A stretch of DNA of 64,000 nucleotides. Source: Anoplopoma fimbria (Eukaryota > Chordata > Actinopteri > Perciformes > Anoplopomatidae). The notes under the pieces were generated by a model. It saw only the letters and a program-made list of their open reading frames with translations, searched no databases and was not told where the DNA came from. The stretch covers positions 18,737,218 to 18,801,217 of the forward strand of contig NC_072456.1 in assembly GCF_027596085.1 (NCBI RefSeq), given 5' to 3'. The translations under genes and the position numbers were made by a program. This document shows, one piece after another, positions 42,792-55,733 of this stretch; positions within the stretch are counted from its first letter, which is position 1; every line of letters starts with the position of its first letter.

Positions 42792-45700
42792 CTACGAAGA
42801 GAGATAAGGGAGAGTCAGGGAACTGAGAGCGCAGGACAGGACGAGAGAATAAGCTTGTCAAGTGAGGTGATCGGGTGTGAGGCATTAGCGAGCAGGGAGG
42901 ATATCAGCAGCGGTCAAGGCCAGGTAGATAAGGAGTGCCACATAATCACATCTCCATATGGCCTCAGGCTCTTTGATCCTATCTACCTGTGAGAGCTGCT
43001 AGTTAAACAAGCTCAGTTGGGAGATTTGCTCTTTTCTGCATCTACACCTGGGCTTCAGGTGAGGAAGAGTGTCTGAATGAGTTATGAAATCGTTGGATTG
43101 CACCACAACACTACAGCCTATACGGTGTCGTGGACTTTGTCGACGTCTTCAGAGTTTCAATGGTCAAAGGCTGCCGTGATAATCAGCCGCAGATGATAGA
43201 AGTTCACATGACAGTCAGGAGGCTAAAGGCAGCTCCTCAGATAAAGACGGATGAATCCATAAGTTCAGATAAAAAGGCGCAAACGGATAGAGTTTGGTTT
43301 TAGTCAAGTTGGCATTTTCTTGTTTGGAGCTCACTATTGCAAAGTGCTGAGTATTTATTTTCACATTACAAGAGATCGCTATTACATAACTCGATAGTTT
43401 CTTTGGAAGTAGACACAAACAATTTGTAAATCTTCATATTAATCTACTCAATCGCCTCTAATATTTATTGACTTGATTTATTAACTGCAAGGATGTGATA
43501 ATAAAGGACACTGACTACATAACTGAATTGATAACGTCCATCCTTTTACCTGCCAAAACTGACATTGAGATAATCATTAAATAGAAAACGTAAGTGCTAT
43601 CTTTGTATTATCTTTCAGCATGGATGTGCCATTGTATGTAAGAGGTAATAAAGTTAGCAAATGATTCAGAGGTGTCAAACTAACGACAGTGGCATTGATA
43701 GTCAAGTCCTACATTAATATCATAACTCCCCATAAAAGCTCCAACTATTATGGGGGATCATTGCATTTTATTACACAGAAATGTTCTTATTGTTAATGCT
43801 AAAAAGCAAATATTAGCATGCTAACACACTAAACTAAGTATCCCTGTACGTCCCTTTAACAAGGTAAATATTGTTCCTGCTAAACATTAGCATGTTAACA
43901 TTGTCATTGTGAGCATGTTAGCATGCTGATGTTAGCATTTAGCTCAAAGCAACACTGTGCCTGAGTACAGTCTCATAGAGCTGCTAGCATGGATGTAGAC
44001 TCTAAGTTTTGTTTATTCAGAATATAACAATACCTTTGGCTACATTTGAATACATTATTAATGTGTTTATTTATGAAATATTATTATTTTTTTAATCCCA
44101 GTTCTCTGTCTGGAAGCATTATAATTTAACACTGGTGTAAAAATCTACACTGTACCAGGCCTTCTCTTTACAGTAGCTCAAGTCTTCAAACTAAATATTT
44201 ATTGATGTGGAAATTCTACAAATAGCACCTTTAACTAGTGAAGATTTACAGTAAAAACCTGCCAGTAGTTGGCTGGTGGTATTATTCCACCGTGAGCTGA
44301 GGTCTCTCTGTCAGGTTAAACTAAAGACGGGGTGTGTTGGTGTCGGCTCACCCCTGGGCAGAGTTGTGATGTCCAGCATCATCGTCGTTGTTCTCTGCCC
44401 GAGGTTTTCTGAGCAGTCCGGCTGCCGCCTTGGTGCCGTCCTCGTCCTCGTACTCCCTGACGTCATTCACCTCCTTCACCTTTAGCACCTTTACTACAAA
44501 AACCACAATGAACTACACAGAACAGGGGAGAGACAGGAAACACAAAGAAGTCAGATTGTGTCTTTGCAGTTCAGACAAAACAAACATTTACTATAAATTC
44601 CTTCTGGGTTTTAAATGAATAAACCCGAGTGTCCTTACTAAGAACCAGTAGATGTTCATGAGCAGCAGCGCCAGGAGAAGAGTGTTGAAGAAGAAGTAGA
44701 AGGGGATGTTGGGGACGGACTGGAGGCTGGACACACATGTGGCGTACAGCACTTTGAGAGGGAACCAGTAGAGACGGAACCAGAACCTGAGAGAACGCAA
44801 TAGAAACCACAGATAGAAATGTATGTCTATTCATCTTCAGAATCTTTATGAGTGAATAAGAAACAGACAGAAAAATGAGACTACAAAAGTGCGTGGGAGA
44901 GTGTGTGTGTGTGTGTGTCTGTGTCTGTTGAGCCTCACCAGGTGATGCTGAAGCTGACGGAGCCCGTGTTGGACAGCACGTCGTTGAGCAGGTGATAGCC
45001 TCCTCCTCTGGACTTCAGGTAGATGTTAAGCTTGGTGAACTCCAGCTGGATGTCGTTGATGTCGTGGAGGAACAACACCAGAATCCCAACGTTGTGGTAT
45101 CTGAGGGGCAGGGAGTGCACGGTACAGAAGGTGTAAAGTTTATCTTATTTCTAATACAAGTTCTATACAAGAATAAAACCAGCAACCTTCCTGAAACATG
45201 AGCAGTAAAGCTGTCATTGTGGGAATGACATTGTCAGTCTGCAAAAGAGAGATACACTGTGATGCAGTCTCAGTTCTTGTTATCTTACAGGTGCTTTGCA
45301 TTTATTTGTTTTTAATTTAACTACAAAAAGCAAATCCTTTTCTACCCCCCCCAGTTAAATCCCTTCATTTGCAGGCAGAAAGCTTTACAGGTAGACACAG
45401 TGATTCAACCAGGAACACAAATAATTACATTTTTGTTTGGGAATTATTTTGGCGCTTAAAGCGTGTCAATGGACTACAATTCCCACAGTTTAATTCATCA
45501 CACATACGACTCACTGCATCTGTGCTCGGTCATGTGGCTTAATGTGGTAATACGGCATAAACTGAATGGAACGACTTCATTATAAGAGTCAAAGGTAGTT
45601 CTTTTTTAGACTTAGCAGGCAGACACATTAAACTAGTACCTGAAGGCGTAGGAGAAGCTGATGAGTGCCAGCGTGATGATGTGGTGAACTACCATCACAG

Positions 45701-48229
45701 CTGAGTCCTTCCTCCACGCGTCCATGTAGACAGTAGCATAGATGGAGTGGCCGTAGAAGCTGCCCTGGATCAGGTAGGCTATGGCGATGTCTGCAGGCAC
45801 TGACATACCACTCTGCCAGTCTGGAGGAACAGGCAGGAGATGTGACGAGGGGTTACGGGCCGATACACACAGTAAGGATGTCTGCTTTTCCTTTAAAATA
45901 AACTTTAGTCATGAACTGTCAGATTATGTATGAAGGAGATAACATTTATCTAAGCCCCCCCCCACTTTTATATATTTATTCTATTTTAGCCTCAATATTT
46001 TTGTCTATGTAATACTTTTTCTATATTAACGTTTATGAATATTAATTTATTTCAGATCTGAAGCCCGGATGACACCTTTTCTATTATCAAAATACATGCA
46101 GAGTTATGCTGCATTTGGCAGAGGCGTGAATCCTCTGCAAGCCTTGTTGTATGGATTGTAATTGTATTATCTTTCTTTTTGTTGTATGTCTTCTTGTACT
46201 TTCTAGTTGAGGGCATCATGCTGTTGGCTCACACAGTAGAATAGTGGGTGATTGTATTACAACTATCACAGAGTTGCAAACAGTTCATGCCAAACGGCAT
46301 CTTTACTTCACTTTACTGCTTATCAGTACAAGCTCATGTGGAGGAGGCAGTTGTCTGTCAGACAGTGTTAAGATGCCTCATTGTCTCAGAAAACTCTCAA
46401 AAATTGTGAATTAAAACCACGAGAACACATTTTAGATTACAAATGACTGTAGAGACTGGAAAAATAATTACATTTTTAAATGGATCATAATCAAAAAAAT
46501 CTTACGGTAAATATATTTACATTAAACTGATGTGCCCGTTAGTCCATATCATTATTCTCTGACTCAATGAGAGGTCAATACATTTTTGGTGGATAAATAA
46601 TTTTTTTAAATATCCCATTTTAATCAATTGGTCTTCATTTAACTTTTAGGTTTGTCCAAACTTTAATAAAAAACATTCATTATTAGGTTTAAAACCACAA
46701 ACTGATGTGCCACGCTATAAAGGACCAACCCACAGGGGATTCATCTTGTGTACATGAGGAATACTTCCGGTTACCAGATGTGAAGGGTCAGCTGGGGTAG
46801 TTAGTGTGTGAAGGAGGCTTGAGGGATCAGGTTTAAGCTCGGGGGAATTAGAGAGGGTTTCTAAAGTACCACAGGCAAAACATGACAAATGTACGTTAAG
46901 GCTGCTAGGCTAGCTCACGTCTCTGAAACCTATCAGATGTTGGACGGAAACTTTCTCCTCTAATGTTTGAGTGAGGTTTGTCCCGGGTGGGATGGGGTTA
47001 CGTTAGAGCTGCGTGTAATGTTTATTGATTGGACCTTCTGTCATTAAACATTGAGGAGAAGGCTGCTAGATGGATCACAAAAGAAGAGCTGCCAAGGGGA
47101 GGCATGGGAACTGTAGACTTTTTTCCCCCTCCTCTCTTCTCTTCAGAATTCAGACCCCTCCTCGCTTTTGTGTGATTTCCTCCTCACTCTACAAATAAAA
47201 TTCCTCTCTTTTTAGCTTTCACGTCTCTCTCTCTCTTCTCCTCCCTAACAGTCCAGTCACATGGCGGTACACTGCTTCTGCACACATCTCAGGCTGACAG
47301 CTATTAGAGGTGATGCAGCTATTAAAGATGAACCTGGCACTGTCATCCAGGCTTTGCTGGCTCCACTCAGAGCGCTGGAGTTCGACCGGAGCCCTGACAC
47401 CTCCATGTCTGATGGAGTAGGCACCGAGACCATAAAAGATTGCTTGATTCAACTACAATCCTCCATTAGCAATGCAATAATAGTCATCCGTTAAGTACAA
47501 TTATGCAGTCAACAAGTGTTGGGGCAACACTTAATGTATTCTATCATAAAACTATTTTGTATTGTTGGTATTTGATTCCTCTCCTTTTGATTGCTTTCAA
47601 AATACTTTTATTTTTGTCTTTTGGTATCAATAACAGGTGATCACTGATGATTGGATAACAGGGGAGAGTGATCACTTCAATGCTCAGAATATGCATGAAC
47701 AGTATGCACAGCTATAAATATCTCTCTATTTGAATACTCTAAGTGGCATTTTACCCACACAGAGTCTGTATAAGAGTAGGGCGTGCTGCCTGCTGTTTCA
47801 TTTGTCATTTGAATGTGGTCATTAAAATAACTTCAGCTCGTTGACTAGGTTAGGAAGGGAAATGGCTTCGTTGCAGTACTATTAAACATGCTCTTTCTGA
47901 GGTCCATATTTAATATGGACATGCTTTGTACACTGAAAAGGAATTTAAAGCAGTAAACTTAACCATTAAAGGCTCTTTCCACTAACATTTGATGGGGAGC
48001 AAATCCACGAAGAGGACGAGTGCTAAATAAGCAACATTTAAATCTGTTCACACTGTTTGTGTATCTTACTGTAGAAGACAGAGGGCGGGTCATGGAAAAA
48101 GGAGTAGGAGGTGAAGAAAAGCAGGTAGGTGCTGTATGACCACGACATGGTGTAGAAGACCAGCTTCCACGCACTCTCCGGCATCTTGGCAGCATCTTTG
48201 GGCAGCAGCCTGCACCACTGTGCTAGAGG
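42749..48229 (-). CDS. cers1: cers1, ceramide synthase 1; exons 2-7 (5' end missing)
   Basis: Six exons read on the minus strand (48229-48070, 45820-45640, 45100-44939, 44786-44639, 44512-44352, 42791-42749) join in frame to 284 residues plus stop and match human CERS1 from residue 84 to its end. Seen: DAAKMPESAW, FFHDPPSVFY, QGSFYGHSIYAT, the histidine pair VVHHIIT (partial residues 99-100) and the Lag1 motif LHDINDIQLEFTKLNIY, followed by hydrophobic helices and an acidic cytosolic tail. There is no Hox-like domain between the first helices, which separates CERS1 from CERS2-6. Known: CERS1 is a multi-pass ER enzyme that N-acylates sphinganine, preferring C18-CoA. The N-terminal exon (about 83 residues) was not found in the window. 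The tail ends in NGVTKEKHL, comparable to human NGLVKDKRF. Confidence 0.94.
43790..44010 (+). repeat. Dispersed repeat, GCATGCTAAC type, copy 2
   Basis: It includes TTAGCATGCTAACACACTAA, CATTGTCATTGTGAGCATG and TTAGCATGCTGATGTTAGCA, then TAGCTCAAAGCAACACTGTG. It lines up with the 3' part of the copy at 16540-17060 and lies in cers1 intron 6 (antisense to the gene). Confidence 0.65.
44352..44512 (-). CDS. cers1: cers1 exon 6 (acidic tail)
   Basis: The acceptor is CTGTGTAG|TT. It encodes the last membrane stretch (FIVVFVVKVL), then VNDVREYEDEDG and a polar tail. The donor is CAGGG|GTGAGC, and this donor carries an in-frame TGA. Reading through therefore stops at once, while splicing to 42791 adds the family-conserved C-terminus. 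Confidence 0.9.
44639..44786 (-). CDS. cers1: cers1 exon 5
   Basis: The acceptor is TCTCTCAG|GT and the donor TTCTTA|GTAAGG. It encodes FWFRLYWFPLKVLYATC, then SVPNIPFYFFFNTLLLALLL and MNIYWFL. It ends in phase 0. Confidence 0.95.
44939..45100 (-). CDS. cers1: cers1 exon 4 (Lag1 motif)
   Basis: The acceptor is CCCCTCAG|AT and the donor ACCTG|GTGAGG. It encodes YHNVGILVLFLHDINDIQLE, FTKLNIYLKSRGG and NDVLSNTGSVSFSIT. This is the core of the Lag1 motif. Confidence 0.96.
45640..45820 (-). CDS. cers1: cers1 exon 3 (catalytic histidines)
   Basis: The acceptor is CTCCAG|AC and the donor TTCAG|GTACTA. It encodes WQSGMSVPADIAIAYLIQG, GHSIYATVYMDAWRKD and AVMVVHHIITLAL. The adjacent histidines correspond to the pair known to be essential in Lag1-type ceramide synthases. 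Confidence 0.95.
48070..48229 (-). CDS. cers1: cers1 exon 2
   Basis: The acceptor is CCCTGCAG|CC and the donor TACA|GTAAGA. It encodes PLAQWCRLLPKDAAKMPES through SFFHDPPSVFY. It starts in phase 0 and leaves one base of an asparagine codon. It aligns with human CERS1 starting just after LFR. Confidence 0.93.
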
Positions 48230-49388
48230 CTGCAGGGACAGAGCACAGAGAGGAGAGACACAGTCAGACAGAGGACAGGAAGTACTAGAATGAATTTAGA
48301 TGCTTCTTTAGGCATGCAGCTGGGTGAACTGCTGGGAGGTCTTTCCAGACACAATTACTGATTCATTCAGACGGTGTCCTTTTACAGAATTGTGAAATTC
48401 TACACAAGGCTCTTAATTCAACATGTGTGGTGCAAACAATTCACCACACGGAATCTTCGCAGTCATTTAATGCAGTGTTGTGGTTTCGGAGCTGGAATTT
48501 CTTTTGGGTTTCTTTTGTTTTATTGTGAAGAACCGCTGATGTTGTTCCATGATGCACATTTTTGTGAACTAATAAACACTGGCTGCAGAAAACAAATGAG
48601 TATAAAAGGAAGTAATAGTGGAGACATCAAGAGACTAGTGTACATTTTTATAATAAACAGTTGAACTACCACAAATGCATCACATGAAATATGCCTCTAT
48701 CACTGTGCACAACGTTCAAACCAATGGTATATTTTTGCAGAAGGGAAGCTAATTAGCGTACTTATTTAAGAATAACATGATTTTTTAAAATTCAATCATA
48801 TAATGGTTTATAATGAGATGATAATAGAAAGTGTAAGATGACCCTGTTAAGATGTAAGATGACCTTTGCCCTGCTTAGATGTTAGATTACAGATACAGCA
48901 GATGCCGTTTTAACATAGGCATATAACTGAAACAACAGACGCGTGCACTCTCTTCCTCTTTGTATGTCGCTCTTGTCCTGACACACATGCATACAGCATC
49001 ATCACTAAGCTACAGTACGTTTCAACCATGTGACCATCTGCTCCGTCTTCCACGAGTCTGCTTATGGTTTGCTATGCAAGCAGAAATAGAGGAAGTCGGA
49101 AGGAAGGCCCCCGACATCCTGATGCAGCACGATAACATGACAACTCCACCTACTCACTGGTGGGGCCATGCTATCTTCCTCTGTCACCTCCCTTATCTTA
49201 CCGCCCACCACTCCCACCCTTTGCCTCCCATTTTCTCTCTGTTCTTCAGCCTCCATATATATCTTGTGCCAGCAGGAACACCACAATAAGTAAGACAGGT
49301 ACATCAGTAAAGCAGTGAGACAGGCAGGTGTTCAGTGTGTCTTTGCTCTGCCAAGACAGGAAACCAAACCCTGCTCAACACAGCATGC

Positions 49389-49527
<139 letters not shown>

Positions 49528-50159
49528 CTTTGGAAGGCAATGAAATGGTGTAACAGGAGGCAGGAGAGTGAAAGTAGCCGGTGTCAGTGATACAGTAGAT
49601 CTCAGTGGGTTGTTACTAAGCAGCTAGACTACAGGATATGATACGACAGGGTTAAGTGACCGACTACATGAACAATTAATAGAGGGAGTCGCGTGTAAGC
49701 CGTGCCTTCTCAGAACGTCACATTCACAGGGATGCATTACACAATATATGTCTGAAACTGTCTGTGTGACCAAAAAACGTGACACCTGTTTAGTCTTTTA
49801 TCTCTTGCTGATCGTCTTTCTTTCATTTTCTTCTTCTTCTCTCTCTCTCTCTCTCTGCCTCATTCTTATGTTTCTGTCCCTTCTGCTGCTGTTTTCTGGA
49901 TTTGATGGAGTCCTTGCGTCACACAGAAGAGGGTCAAAACCAGACAGAGAAGGAAGCTGACGGGGCAACACTGATGTGAGATAAAATGTAGCGGCGACAG
50001 TCTTTTGTGCTCCCTTATGTCGCGACACATGCAGAAGAGCATAAGCAGCTGCAGAGGGCACATGATCCCCAACGTGGCTGCTGATTGGTCGAGACTGTGG
50101 TGACATGCGGTACATGTCCGGAAATCTATGACCCGAGCTCAGGACGCTAGCCACATTCT

Positions 50160-50285
50160 TTTTATTGCATTTTATTTTTTATCTTGTCTTTCTTTTACTA
50201 TGTCTCTTGTGTGCACTTTACCCTATGCTGCTGTAATCCTGCAAATTTCCCCGCTACGGGACTAATAAAGGATTATCTTATCTTT
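50160..50285 (+). mobile_element. LINE-like 3' tail fragment
   Basis: The stretch has a T-rich lead-in, then TATGCTGCTGTAATCCTGC, AAATTTCCCC and GGGACTAATAAAGGATTA, and ends with TCTTATCTTTT. This is the form of the 3' tail and terminal short repeats of many fish LINEs. The upstream body is absent (5'-truncated). The AATTTCCCC...GGGACTAATAAAGGATT segment is shared with the SINE at 57078-57310. Confidence 0.6.
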
Positions 50286-50487
50286 TAAGTCTCTCAGTTC
50301 ATCTCTATCAGTCCCTCTCCATCAACCCTCCCATCCTCCGTCTCCTCCCTCCGTCCCCCATTCTCTCCCCTCCTTCCCCCTTTTATTTCTCAGTCTTCCC
50401 AGCTCACTCTGTCTTTTCTCTCCTCCCCTGTGTCTCCCCCTGCCTGCGACATTTATTTATAGAGGCCAGCTGTCAGCACACAGCATA

Positions 50488-50505
50488 CCCCCCCCCCCCC
50501 CCCCC
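50488..50505. repeat. Poly(C) run of 18
   Basis: A C homopolymer just downstream of a C/T-rich stretch (about 50320-50450). Confidence 0.88.
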
Positions 50506-53500
50506 AGTCTTCCACTACATCACCCCCTCCGATAGACAAAAACATAAGCCTACGCACACTCACGCAGGCTGAATAACACTAGTGGCTGATACAGGTTACT
50601 GCAGACACCGTGTTCGGCTCTGCACCTCATACCTAAGTTGTAAATCCGCATTACTGCTGCCTCACTGCTCAGTACATCTCTTACTGATGCCTCCATATCC
50701 ACATCTGTTCTATTGACCTCTATGTTGTTTTACCCACTGTTTCAATCCTGTTTGTATCCACGACATAAATGTAACATCTTCCAATGCCAAATTTCCACTA
50801 TGTCATCGTTAGGGGCTACATGTACGCTTAAAAAAACCCGCATTCAATTAGTGACACAGTTATCTTATGAACGAGTTTGTGTCAGCCGCATTTTACAACC
50901 AAAGTGGTGATGTGGTAGTGACAGATGTGTATTTCTGTAGATTGTACTGTAACTGCACTGGACAACTTTGAAGTTGGCATCATTGTTTGTATGACATTCA
51001 CCATGCTGGCTGCAGTCTTTTTTTTTCTCTTCTGTACGTTGTAAATCAAAAGGAATAACACTGCTTTCTTTGAGTGGAGAAGGACATTCTGAAGAGCCTG
51101 TTCAGACAACATTTGCACTGTATAAAAAAACTGGAAACGTAGATTTCATCCTCACATGACTGCAGAGTTCTATAGTTTACTCCATGATTGCTGTGATCGA
51201 GAATAGGTATTAGAATAATTGCATATAACTGTATATGACCATTATATAACAATCATGATAACTTTGTAGTGTTGTCACGTCCTTCCTCACAGTAACATAC
51301 ACCGCTCATTTGGTGTCTGATAAGCTTTCAAACTCATGGATCTGTTACTCAAACTGCCCTCCTTGGATCACATTTCCTCTTCTAATCTGTACCTGCAGCA
51401 ACACGCCCCCACCAAAGCAGCCCCATGCATTTTTTAATGCAGTGCTAATGCAGAGCTAAAATGTCCCAGATTACATCCAGTTTTACTGTTCAAACCCTTG
51501 CAACACCTGTTTAGAAGAGTTAATACACCCCAAACCCAAATATGTATGAAGCCCGTTAGTGCAGGGATAAAGTAGGGCAGAGGCATGACCCCAAATCAGC
51601 TGGTAGCAGATGTGTCTTTGAGATCAGTTACTGGTATTTGTTGGGTAAATTGATGTTTTTACTTGCTGGCTAATTTTGGACAAAAGTTGGTCTCTCTGTC
51701 CATGGCTTTTACAACAAAAACCACACAGCAGGGACAACATTTTAGTTTCAAATGCAGATTTTGAGATTATATAACATCCTGCCAATGGCTTGTTTATTGT
51801 CTTTCTGTACTGGCCAGCCCACCATCACACTTGGTCCTATCCACCCACTCTACCAATCTACCCTTTAGTTTTCTATGCCAGTATACAAACTGGGGGTATA
51901 GTGGGTCAAGGACACTCGTCCTCTGTCGGATAAATGACAAGGCCTTGAATTACACTCAGCTGGGACCTGCAACCATTCAACAGCTTCCCCCTCTCTCCCT
52001 CTTTCTCTTTCTCTCTCTCTTTCTCTGACAGACAGACTCTGGCTGAACTCGTTCTCTAGCTAACGAGAAGCATTTTTAAAACAGAAGGGAGAGAGGAAAC
52101 GGAAGAAAAACAGAGAGTATGTATGACAGGAAAGGAGTCGGCGTGAAAAAGACTTGACGACAAATGAGTGGTTCCCTTAGCAACCATGCAGGGATGCTGG
52201 CAAAGACCTGCAGCGTGGCATCCATCTCTGCTCCACTACAGCCCTCCCTCATCCGCCCTTTTCCCTGATCATCTGCAGCTGCACCCCATTGCCCTGCCTT
52301 TCACCCTCCTCTCTCTAAAAGTTCTCAGCCCCCTTTCTGCCCTTTCCCGAAGCAAGTGATGAGAGAGGAGAGAGGGTGAATGGACTCCGCTGGCCTGTTG
52401 CGTAAGAAGATAAACTGGGCCAGTGAGTCGGGCTGCTGGCTCATGTGTGGATCTGTTCAATAAGTTCCCCTCTTTCATTCCTTCGATCCCTTTCGTTAAT
52501 CTGACGTCACTTTGTCCGTCTCAGTGTCACTTTAAACCCAGCTCTGCCACCGATTCCCTCCGTTCTCTTTACATCTTCGCCCAGACTTGGGCCAAATAGG
52601 ATTAACAAAGGCTAATCCAATGGATGGCCAGAGTTTTAGACTATATTTATTTGTGATTAACTTTTTACGCAACGCTATTTGAGGAGTCTTCTAGACTTTT
52701 CTGATGCTGTAAGTAGGTTAGAATCCACTTTTTTTTTTTTATCCCTTTCATTACACATCTGGTCTACCTCACCCAAAACAGAATATCTGCCTCTGTAAAG
52801 AGAAAATAATCTCACCCAACCCACCCCACTCCCCCTTTGTTCTTAACAAATGGATGAGCCGACAGCTGTCATTAGGGATGTCCCGATGGAGGCAGGAAGT
52901 TCAAGACAGTATTTCCTTTATGAATTTCTATACTGTTGTTTTTTCAAGTTACAGGATAAAATATTTTATAAACCATCAAATGGTTTGAAAATCTTTCAAA
53001 TCCAACTGTAAATTGATTTTAGTGAACGTTAACCAATATCTTGTTGGGAGGAGGATTATTTATTTTTTATTGTACCCTATTCAATCCACAGGGAGTAATA
53101 TATCTGTCCCACTATGAGTTGACACTGAGGCTGTGGTAGTGGTTGGTAAGAGCAGTTAACATTGTTTCACATTGATCATCTATTCATGTTTATTTTTGTA
53201 TGTAGACTTAAAACAACTTGTCCAGAAGCGTTGGTCTCATCTACCTTGTCCCCCTTTTTAAGACACAATTTTTCATGGATGTAGCTACTAGGTATCCATG
53301 AAGGAAAACGTCCCCATTCTTAATCCAACCTATTTAGCTCTGATTAGTCAAAAGTTTCTCAGACTGAATAAACAGCCATGAATGGTCACAACACCTATTA
53401 AATCTCTGATCTCAGAGGTCTGGAACTAGGCTTCATTAGCGGTCATCACCATCAGTCAGAGGCCCTCAAGCAGTTCGTTCACCAGTGGAAGGCTTTTAAT

Positions 53501-55715
53501 GTCAAGCAGCGACATTGAAGCCTTTGTATTATCAACAGCTTAACACAGACACAGACTTCATCACCGTGAAGCTGCTGTCTGTATGTTAAAAGTAACAATA
53601 ATGTGGGCGTTAAGACACATCAAGAAGTGTTTAAGTTAAGTACACCACATTATCTCAACATCACTTATTTGACAACAGTCGGGTCATACACCCCTCTCAG
53701 TCTCCCCTGTACCGTGTTCATACTGGGACAGTGAGAGAGCTGGTACTGGCTGCCCTTTTCTCTCTCTCTCTCTCTCCCCCCTAACCTCTCCAGGTTACTA
53801 ATGTTGGGTAATGGCACATTTTTCTGTCCTGACCTCTTCACATCCATATCCTGCCTGCTGGTGGTGAGATGAGTCGGCTGTTCATTTGTATGTGATGCAT
53901 TAAAAAGGAATTGACTACAGATTAAATACATTCTTTGAGGCATATGTGTGACTCAGTAGAGACTTAAGTATGGAAAATCCCAAGTGAAAAGCAACAAACA
54001 AGCATTTATAGGCCCTCTTTCTTTGTACCTATGTCTCTATATGTCACCACTAGAAAACACTGCAGATCACTACTATGCAATATATAACCCCCTTTTTATA
54101 CATATTATGTTTGCTGAACTTGTTTTTGTATCCAACAGGCACCTGAAGGCAACAGATGTTGAGGTTTGCAAGGACAGAGAGACATATTTTCTTATGAGAA
54201 ACAAGCCTTAAAATTTTGCTTGATAGGGACAACTGTTCTGTCCACTCCAACAAAAACAAAAGGGCCATTACATGCAATTATTTTCTTAAGCACATCTGGA
54301 TAAAGCTAGACGACCAGACCAATTCAGGATCAAACAGCATGTGATGTGTTTTTTTACTTTCCATATGGATGTCACTTGAACTTCTGGCCCACCAGGACAA
54401 CTCACAACTCCAGATGGGCACTGCTGGAATACTGGTGCTAAAGCAAGAGGCTGGCTGAGCATTTGGACCTGATTTGATTAAAAACACACCCTTAGCAACT
54501 GAGCACACTCATTTGCACATACGTGACTGGACGTAGCAGATAGCATACACGAGAGAGTAAATGACCACAGTTTATGACAGTAGTGGGCTTTGAAAATACC
54601 TTCTGACCATTGCATATTATGCAAATGTTTAGGACTAGGCTGTCTTTGGCTACTGATTTACATTTTTTATTATTTTTATTAACACAATAAAACAAAGCAT
54701 CAGATATGCAATTAAAACTCCCCCTATAAAAAATCCCTAGAGATTTATTGAAGCAATCTCACCTCAGTAGGCATTAGAAGCAGATACAAAAGCCATGAAC
54801 ACATCGAAAGTCAACTAAAAGACATAGAATCAAAAAGCAAACAAAAGATCAGCAACATAAATCTAGCGAAAGCCTAAAATAATGTTGTGACAGAGTTTGT
54901 GCCTTTACATGTATGTGTGTGCGAAAGGTGTTTGCAAATACAAAAGTATACTTGTGTTCAGTCAATTCCTTACGAGAGAGGGATCATTTATAGTTAGATA
55001 TGTTTAGTTCAAATATTTTGGTTGGACAGGACCTAAGGTTGTATTTAAAAAACTTGACTGAGGTAGACTGAAATGCAATTTGAATATAACTTTTCCATAT
55101 ATAGCTTAGCCCCTTATATCTAATGGAGAATTGGGCAGGTCTTGTATTATAGTTATGTACATCACAGGTAAGCTTGAAAAAAATACTTTAAAAGCCACGA
55201 GAAGCAAAGCAGCGTGATGCAAAATCATATGAATGAGAAATACAAGTGGGACGGGTAAAGCCGGATTTGATTACCTAAGCTGAATTGCAAAACATCTTCA
55301 GTCCTATGAAACACAACATTTAGGCCATTGAATCTGATGTAAGTTGGTTGTTAAGGCAACGTTTATTAACACTTACTTTACTTCATCTGGCATTCACAGC
55401 AAAGGAACCATCAAATACATATTTTAGTCTAAATTAAAGCTGCAGTGCTTTCAGTTCCTGTTGTATAAATAGATATAGATATTCAAATGAGAAATGGTGT
55501 GTGTCAGAGCATACATATGATGTGTCACAATGTTTGTGAGTAAGACAGAGAAATAGAGAGGGAGAGCAGGTGCACCTGGTGGAAGAAGGTCTAGCCTATT
55601 AGTTGATCCCAGTGGAGGCATTAACAGCTTAACTGGTTCTCCAACTACCGTAACTTCTGGAGCATCATAGTTAAATAACTTTGCAGAATTAAGCTAAAAC
55701 ATATTCTCACATTCA

Positions 55716-55733
55716 CTATATATATATATATAT
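55716..55733. repeat. (TA)n short microsatellite
   Basis: Nine TA units; a short array, self-complementary. Confidence 0.85.

Noticed and set aside
44348..44350. TGA at the end of cers1 exon 6 taken as the real stop
   Set aside because: It lies inside a strong donor (GTGAGC), and splicing to 42791 is in frame and restores the family-typical C-terminus. It is kept only as a possible retained-intron isoform.
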